This document shows positions 6,458 through 9,601 of a DNA stretch of 9,601 nucleotides, one piece after another (positions within the stretch are counted from its first letter, which is position 1; every line of letters begins with the position of its first letter). Made by a program: the position numbers and the translations under genes. The notes under the pieces were generated by a model that was not told the DNA's origin, did no database searches, and worked only from the letters and a program-made list of their open reading frames with translations. Source of the stretch: JACCUZ01 sp038246575 (lineage in GTDB: Bacteria > Actinomycetota > Actinomycetes > JACCUZ01). Where the stretch lies: assembly GCA_038246575.1 (NCBI GenBank), contig JBBRVU010000166.1, positions 1 through 9,601 of the forward strand. The letters are read 5' to 3'.

Positions 6458-6748
6458 ATGTCCGACAGCCACGGCAGCACGCCCGCAGCCTGGACGACCG
6501 TCGCGATCATGTTCGTCGGGTTCCTGATCGCTGGCATAGCTGTGCCGTTCTCGCTGCCCTGGCTGTTCGTGGTGGGGCTCGTCGTGGTCGTCGTGGGCGC
6601 CGTGGTCGGGAAGGTCCTCCAGATGGCGAGTGCCGGTGACAGCGACGATGGGCACCCCGACAAGCCCGAGGTCGGTGAGCACGACGCGAGCTACCACGAG
6701 TCCGGGGCGCACGGCACGGGGCCGGGCCGGCACCGGCACGACAACTGA
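6458..6748 (+). CDS. HGxxPAAW family small membrane protein
   Basis: This 96-residue protein begins MSDSHGSTPAAW, and residues 5-12 are the family-defining HGxxPAAW motif. Two hydrophobic helices follow (about 14-30 and 34-51), separated by a short PFSLPW turn. Residues 58-96 form a soluble tail rich in Asp, Gly and His (H66, H75, H80, H85, H92, H94). The family is known from actinobacterial trp loci but has no assigned function. Both termini are predicted on the same side of the membrane. It follows the short Trp-associated membrane protein after a 73-base gap that holds a putative promoter and a long hairpin, and precedes the CD225-like gene by 45 bases. The His-rich tail could bind metal, which is speculation. 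Confidence 0.88.
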   Translation: MSDSHGSTPAAWTTVAIMFVGFLIAGIAVPFSLPWLFVVGLVVVVVGAVVGKVLQMASAGDSDDGHPDKPEVGEHDASYHESGAHGTGPGRHRHDN

Positions 6749-6793
6749 CTCAACCAGCAGCAGCATTCCTGAGCCTCGAGGGGGCAACGCGAG

Positions 6794-7330
6794 ATGACCG
6801 ATTCAGGCAGCAGCGACAACGGCGGCGTCGACCCGTACGACCCGGACCGGCCGACTCGGCCCGACTCTTCGCCGCCGCCGCCTCCGCCGCAGGCACCGCA
6901 GTCCGAGCCGGGTGGTTGGGGTGGCGGGATGCTCGGTGGCTACCAGTCGGGGTCCACTCCTGCCGGCGAGTTCGGTCAGCCGGATCAGCCAGCACAACCC
7001 GGTCCGCCCGTGTACGGCCAAGCCGGCGCGTACGGCCAACCGGGACAGCCCGCCTACGGTCAGCCCCCCGGCACCCCACCGCCGAACTACCTGGTGCCCG
7101 CCATCCTCTCGACCATCTTCTGCTGCCTACCGCTGGGCATCGCGTCGATCGTGTTCGCAGCCCAGGTGAACGGCAAGTACCAGGTGGGCGACCTGGCGGG
7201 TGCCCAGGAGTCGTCGAGCAAGGCGAAGAAGTTCGCCATCTGGTCGGCAGTGGCCGGCGCGGTGGTGCTGGCGATATACATCGTGTTCGCCGTTGTCGCC
7301 GTCATGAGCGGGGTGTCGACCTCGCCGTGA
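6794..7330 (+). CDS. CD225/dispanin-like membrane protein
   Basis: The 178-residue product has a disordered Pro/Gly/Gln-rich N terminus (1-97) containing a polyproline run (27-32) and three YGQ units at 74-90. The two-helix CD225-type domain follows. The first hydrophobic segment (about 99-124) carries the FCCLPLG motif with C110 and C111. A polar loop contains VNGKYQVGDLAGAQ, typical of the family, and the second membrane helix spans about 147-171. Eukaryotic relatives are the IFITM/dispanin proteins, in which the paired cysteines are lipid-modified; bacterial members are of unknown function. GAGGGGG at 6778-6784, 9 bases before the ATG, supports this start. The stop overlaps the GTG of the next gene by 4 bases, implying coupled expression with the DUF2752 protein. 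Confidence 0.88.
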   Translation: MTDSGSSDNGGVDPYDPDRPTRPDSSPPPPPPQAPQSEPGGWGGGMLGGYQSGSTPAGEFGQPDQPAQPGPPVYGQAGAYGQPGQPAYGQPPGTPPPNYLVPAILSTIFCCLPLGIASIVFAAQVNGKYQVGDLAGAQESSSKAKKFAIWSAVAGAVVLAIYIVFAVVAVMSGVSTSP

Positions 7331-7794
7331 GTCCGCTGTTGCACGCCGAGGGTCGTGGCGACGTCACCGTTGCCGCGCTCCAGGCGCGCGCCGGCGCGTG
7401 GGGAGTGCGTGCGATGCGCGACCCGGCCGCGGTCGCCGTCGTCGGTCTCGCTGCCGTCGCCGTGGTCGCCGTCGTCGACCCCAATGAGCCGGGCCACTAC
7501 CCGACCTGTCCCTTCCTGGCGCTGACCGGGCAGTTCTGCCCGGGATGCGGGTCGCTGCGCGCCATGCACGCCCTCGCGCACGGACAGCTCACGACGGCGC
7601 TCGGCCTCAATGTGCTCACGGTGCTGGCGTTGCTGCCGCTGGGTGTGATCTGGCTGCGCTGGATTCGCCGCAGGTGGACCGGACAAAGCCGACGTTCGGT
7701 GGCTCCGGCGAACGCACTGTGGGCGCTGCTGGTCGTCGTCATCGCCTTCACCGTGGTGCGCAACCTGGCTGTCGGGGCGGGGCTCGCTCCCTGA
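7327..7794 (+). CDS. DUF2752 membrane protein
   Basis: From GTG 7327 the product is 155 residues. DUF2752 is recognised by a short CP motif (C61-P62) ahead of TGQFCPGCGSLRAM, in which CPGCG occupies 71-75. Hydrophobic segments lie at about 33-50, 93-110 and 131-149. The four cysteines C61, C71, C74 plus the adjacent Gly-rich loop could bind metal or form disulfides; only three cysteines (61, 71, 74) are actually present. Function is unknown. GTG 7327 overlaps the CD225 stop as GTGA, which favours coupled translation. ATG 7414 (126 residues) has GGGGAG 8 bases upstream and would drop only a non-hydrophobic N-terminal extension, so it is a serious alternative start. CD225 and DUF2752 genes being neighbours suggests a joint role, which is inference. 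Confidence 0.87.
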   Translation: MSPLLHAEGRGDVTVAALQARAGAWGVRAMRDPAAVAVVGLAAVAVVAVVDPNEPGHYPTCPFLALTGQFCPGCGSLRAMHALAHGQLTTALGLNVLTVLALLPLGVIWLRWIRRRWTGQSRRSVAPANALWALLVVVIAFTVVRNLAVGAGLAP

Positions 7795-7819
7795 CGCCGA
7801 TTCGGCGCCTGCCGCAGGC
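7795..7819 (+). terminator. Two adjacent small hairpins after DUF2752
   Basis: CGCCG-ATT-CGGCG (7795-7807) and GCCTG-CCG-CAGGC (7807-7819) are two 5-bp stems immediately after the DUF2752 stop. They share G7807, so they cannot both form fully. No T-run follows directly. They may weaken read-through into trpC or overlap the -35 region of the trpC promoter. Confidence 0.3.
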
Positions 7820-7824
7820 CCGGT

Positions 7825-7830
7825 TACCCT
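7825..7830 (+). promoter_or_regulatory. -10 element of a trpC promoter
   Basis: TACCCT matches the actinobacterial TANNNT -10 consensus in the 94-base gap before trpC. TTCGGC at 7801-7806, 18 bases upstream, is only a weak -35 candidate. Transcription from about 7837 would give a leader of roughly 50 bases containing an imperfect GC stem and then the Shine-Dalgarno. No Trp-rich leader peptide is encoded there. Confidence 0.45.
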
Positions 7831-7874
7831 AGGTTTTCCGGGCGGGACGTGCCGCCGGGTCCGCGGGGCGAAGC

Positions 7875-7881
7875 GAGGGGA
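7875..7881 (+). promoter_or_regulatory. Ribosome binding site of trpC
   Basis: GAGGGGA ends 7 bases before GTG 7889, an ideal spacing that decides this GTG as the trpC start. Confidence 0.7.
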
Positions 7882-7888
7882 CCACCTG

Positions 7889-8698
7889 GTGAGCGTGCTC
7901 GACGACATCCTGGCCGATGTCCGCGCCGATCTCGCGGTGCGCCAGGCGCAGGTCAGCCTCGACGAGCTCAAAGAGCGAGCTGCCAGTCGACCGGAATGCC
8001 GCAACCCGATCCCGGTGCTCAAGTCCGACGCCGTCGTCGTCATCGCCGAGGTGAAGCGCTCCAGCCCGTCCAAGGGTCCGCTCGCCACCATCGAGGACCC
8101 CGCGGCGCTGGCGGCCGACTACGAAGCCGGCGGTGCTGCCGTCATCAGCGTGCTCACCGAAGGACGGCGTTTCGGCGGCAGCCTCGACGACCTCGTCGCG
8201 GTCCGTCGCGCCGTCGACATCCCGGTCCTGCGCAAGGACTTCATCATCTCCAGCTACCAGCTCTGGGAAGCGCGGGTGCACGGCGCCGACCTCGCCCTGC
8301 TGCTTGTGGCTGCGATGGACCAGAGTGCCCTCGTGTCCCTGGTCGAGCGAGCCGGGTCCCTCGGGCTCACGCCGCTGGTCGAGTGCCACACGCTGGACGA
8401 GGTCAAGCGGGCAGTCGACGCGGGCGCCGAGGTCATCGGCATCAACGCGCGCAACCTGCACACCCTCGAGGTCGACCGCGGTGTCTTCGCCGCCCTCGCA
8501 CCACACGTCCCGGAGAGTGCCGTGTGCATCGCTGAGTCCGGGGTACGTGGACCGCACGACGTCATCGAGTACGCCCGCGCCGGCGCCGACGCCGTCCTCG
8601 TGGGGGAGTCGCTCGTCACCGGGCGCGACCCGCGGGCCGCCGTCCGGGACCTGGTCGCGGCAGGGGCCCACCCGGCCCTCAAGCACAACAGCAGGTGA
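7889..8698 (+). CDS. trpC: Indole-3-glycerol phosphate synthase
   Basis: TrpC closes the indole ring by decarboxylating and dehydrating carboxyphenylamino-deoxyribulose phosphate, in the cytoplasm. The 269-residue product is the usual size of the monofunctional TIM-barrel enzyme. Visible active-site motifs are IAEVKRSSPSKG (52-63, with E54 and K56), the VLTEGRRFGGS loop (89-99), VLRKDFI (113-119, with K116), LVECH (E165), GINARNL (N186) and IAESGV (E216). The final phosphate-binding strand AVLVGESLV is also present. These correspond to the catalytic Lys, Glu and Asn residues of characterised IGP synthases, so it should be active. No TrpF domain is fused. It has its own likely promoter and Shine-Dalgarno, and trpB follows after 10 bases. 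Confidence 0.97.
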   Translation: MSVLDDILADVRADLAVRQAQVSLDELKERAASRPECRNPIPVLKSDAVVVIAEVKRSSPSKGPLATIEDPAALAADYEAGGAAVISVLTEGRRFGGSLDDLVAVRRAVDIPVLRKDFIISSYQLWEARVHGADLALLLVAAMDQSALVSLVERAGSLGLTPLVECHTLDEVKRAVDAGAEVIGINARNLHTLEVDRGVFAALAPHVPESAVCIAESGVRGPHDVIEYARAGADAVLVGESLVTGRDPRAAVRDLVAAGAHPALKHNSR

Positions 8699-8708
8699 GC
8701 TCGCCGCA

Positions 8709-9601
8709 ATGACCGATCCTGACGCAAACGGCCACTTCGGCCCGTACGGCGGACGATTCGTCCCCGAGGCGCTGATGGCCGCGCTCGACGAGCTGACCAT
8801 CGCGTACGAGAAGACCCGCACCGACGCCTCGTTCCAGGCCGAGCTGGCCGGGTTGCATGCGACGTACACCGGCCGGCCCAGTCCGGTGACCGAGGCGCGC
8901 CGGTTCGCCGACCACGCGGGCGGCGCGCGCATCCTGCTCAAGCGCGAGGACCTCAACCACACCGGGTCGCACAAGATCAACAATGTGCTGGGCCAGGCGC
9001 TGCTCGCCCGCGACATGGGCAAGACCCGGGTGATCGCCGAGACCGGTGCCGGTCAGCACGGGGTCGCCACCGCCACGGCCTGCGCCCTGCTAGGCCTCGA
9101 GTGCGTGGTCTACATGGGCGAGGAGGACACCCGGCGGCAGGCGCTCAACGTCGCCCGGATGAAGTTGCTCGGAGCCGAGGTGGTGTCCGTCTCGCTCGGC
9201 AGCCGCACGCTCAAGGACGCTATCAACGAGGCCATGCGCGACTGGGTCACCAACGTCGACCGCACGCACTACATCCTCGGCACCGTGACGGGACCGCACC
9301 CGTTCCCCATGATGGTCCGCGACTTCCAGCGAATCATCGGTGATGAAGCCAGGCGGCAGGTCCTCGACCTCACCGGCCGACTGCCCGACGCGGTCGTCGC
9401 CTGCGTCGGCGGTGGGTCCAACGCGATGGGGATCTTCACCGCGTTCCTCGACGATGCCGACGTGCGGCTCTACGGCTTCGAGGCCGGCGGCGAGGGTGTC
9501 GCCAGTGGCCGGCACGCAGCGCGGATGGCTGGGGGATCACCAGGAGTCCTGCACGGCACCCGGACCTACGTGTTGCAGGACGACATGGGGCAGACGCTGC
9601 C
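8709..9601 (+). CDS. trpB: Tryptophan synthase beta chain, 3'-partial
   Basis: TrpB joins indole, channelled from TrpA, to serine using pyridoxal phosphate. The frame runs from ATG 8709 through 297 complete codons to the window edge, about three quarters of the usual length near 400. The start has AGGTGAG at 8693-8699, which overlaps the trpC stop and lies 9 bases upstream. Motifs are the N-terminal FGPYGGRFVPE, LLKREDLNHTGSHKINN with PLP lysine K89, AETGAGQHG with catalytic E111, and the phosphate-binding GGGSNA at 234-239. All three sites are offset by two from E. coli TrpB (K87, E109, G232). The product is the canonical TrpB1 type rather than TrpB2. trpA presumably follows outside the window. 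Confidence 0.97.
   Translation, partial: MTDPDANGHFGPYGGRFVPEALMAALDELTIAYEKTRTDASFQAELAGLHATYTGRPSPVTEARRFADHAGGARILLKREDLNHTGSHKINNVLGQALLARDMGKTRVIAETGAGQHGVATATACALLGLECVVYMGEEDTRRQALNVARMKLLGAEVVSVSLGSRTLKDAINEAMRDWVTNVDRTHYILGTVTGPHPFPMMVRDFQRIIGDEARRQVLDLTGRLPDAVVACVGGGSNAMGIFTAFLDDADVRLYGFEAGGEGVASGRHAARMAGGSPGVLHGTRTYVLQDDMGQTL

Noticed and set aside
6754..6765. CAGCAGCAG-type triplet repeat in the gap before the CD225 gene
   Set aside because: Only about three units, common by chance in GC-rich DNA, and with no associated structure.
7795..7888. T-box or Trp leader peptide upstream of trpC
   Set aside because: The 94-base gap is too short for a T-box and contains no Trp-rich reading frame.
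7829..9022. Minus-strand open frame (397 codons) opposite trpC and trpB
   Set aside because: Both plus-strand genes have complete catalytic motifs. The antisense translation has no recognisable family.
1..9601. CRISPR arrays, insertion sequences, tRNA/rRNA genes, integrase or attachment sites
   Set aside because: No regularly spaced repeats, transposase motifs, cloverleaf-forming segments or rRNA-like sequence were seen on either strand.

Overview
The window is high-GC DNA with strong G/C preference at third codon positions, many GTG starts and 4-bp ATGA/GTGA gene overlaps. The protein families present (Trp-associated membrane protein, HGxxPAAW protein, ESX/EspI-type MinD ATPase) point to an actinomycete. 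The gene order resembles Micrococcales of the Intrasporangiaceae/Dermatophilaceae type. That placement is inference from gene content, not from a search.

Left part (1-2293). A secreted-type PKD-like protein, probably cut at its 5' end by the window edge, runs rightward to 617. It converges on a leftward 514-residue MinD/ParA-superfamily ATPase of the EspI type (636-2180), and only 18 bases separate the two stop codons. A 7-bp hairpin spans that junction. The ATPase appears to be leaderless, with a TAGCCT -10 hexamer placed exactly for transcription to begin at its ATG. The divergent gap 2181-2293 separates it from everything to the right.

Right part (2294-9601), all rightward, is a tryptophan/histidine block. 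It runs: ABC exporter half-transporter; hisI (phosphoribosyl-AMP cyclohydrolase); trpE (anthranilate synthase component I, feedback-site motifs intact); a short Trp-operon-associated membrane protein; HGxxPAAW membrane protein; CD225/dispanin-like protein; DUF2752 membrane protein; trpC (indole-3-glycerol phosphate synthase); and trpB (tryptophan synthase beta, cut by the right edge at codon 297). trpD, trpF/priA and trpG are not in the window, and trpA, if present, would lie beyond it. TrpE makes anthranilate, TrpC makes indole-3-glycerol phosphate, and TrpB condenses indole with serine, so the visible enzymes cover the first, fourth and last steps of the pathway.

The transcription layout suggested by the sequence is a hisI-trpE-membrane-protein unit joined by 4-bp overlaps. 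This is followed by a second unit (HGxxPAAW, CD225, DUF2752) that begins at a 13-bp hairpin in a 73-bp gap. A third start lies in front of trpC (TACCCT -10 and a good Shine-Dalgarno). No Trp-rich leader peptide or T-box was seen.

Most of the window is ordinary housekeeping sequence. The items most worth a second look are the hairpin at 6407-6436, the three small membrane-protein genes embedded in the trp operon, the repeated ACAATG-N6-start geometry at hisI and trpE, and the abrupt codon-usage change in the first gene. I did not find anything that clearly amounts to a new defence, mobile or RNA system.
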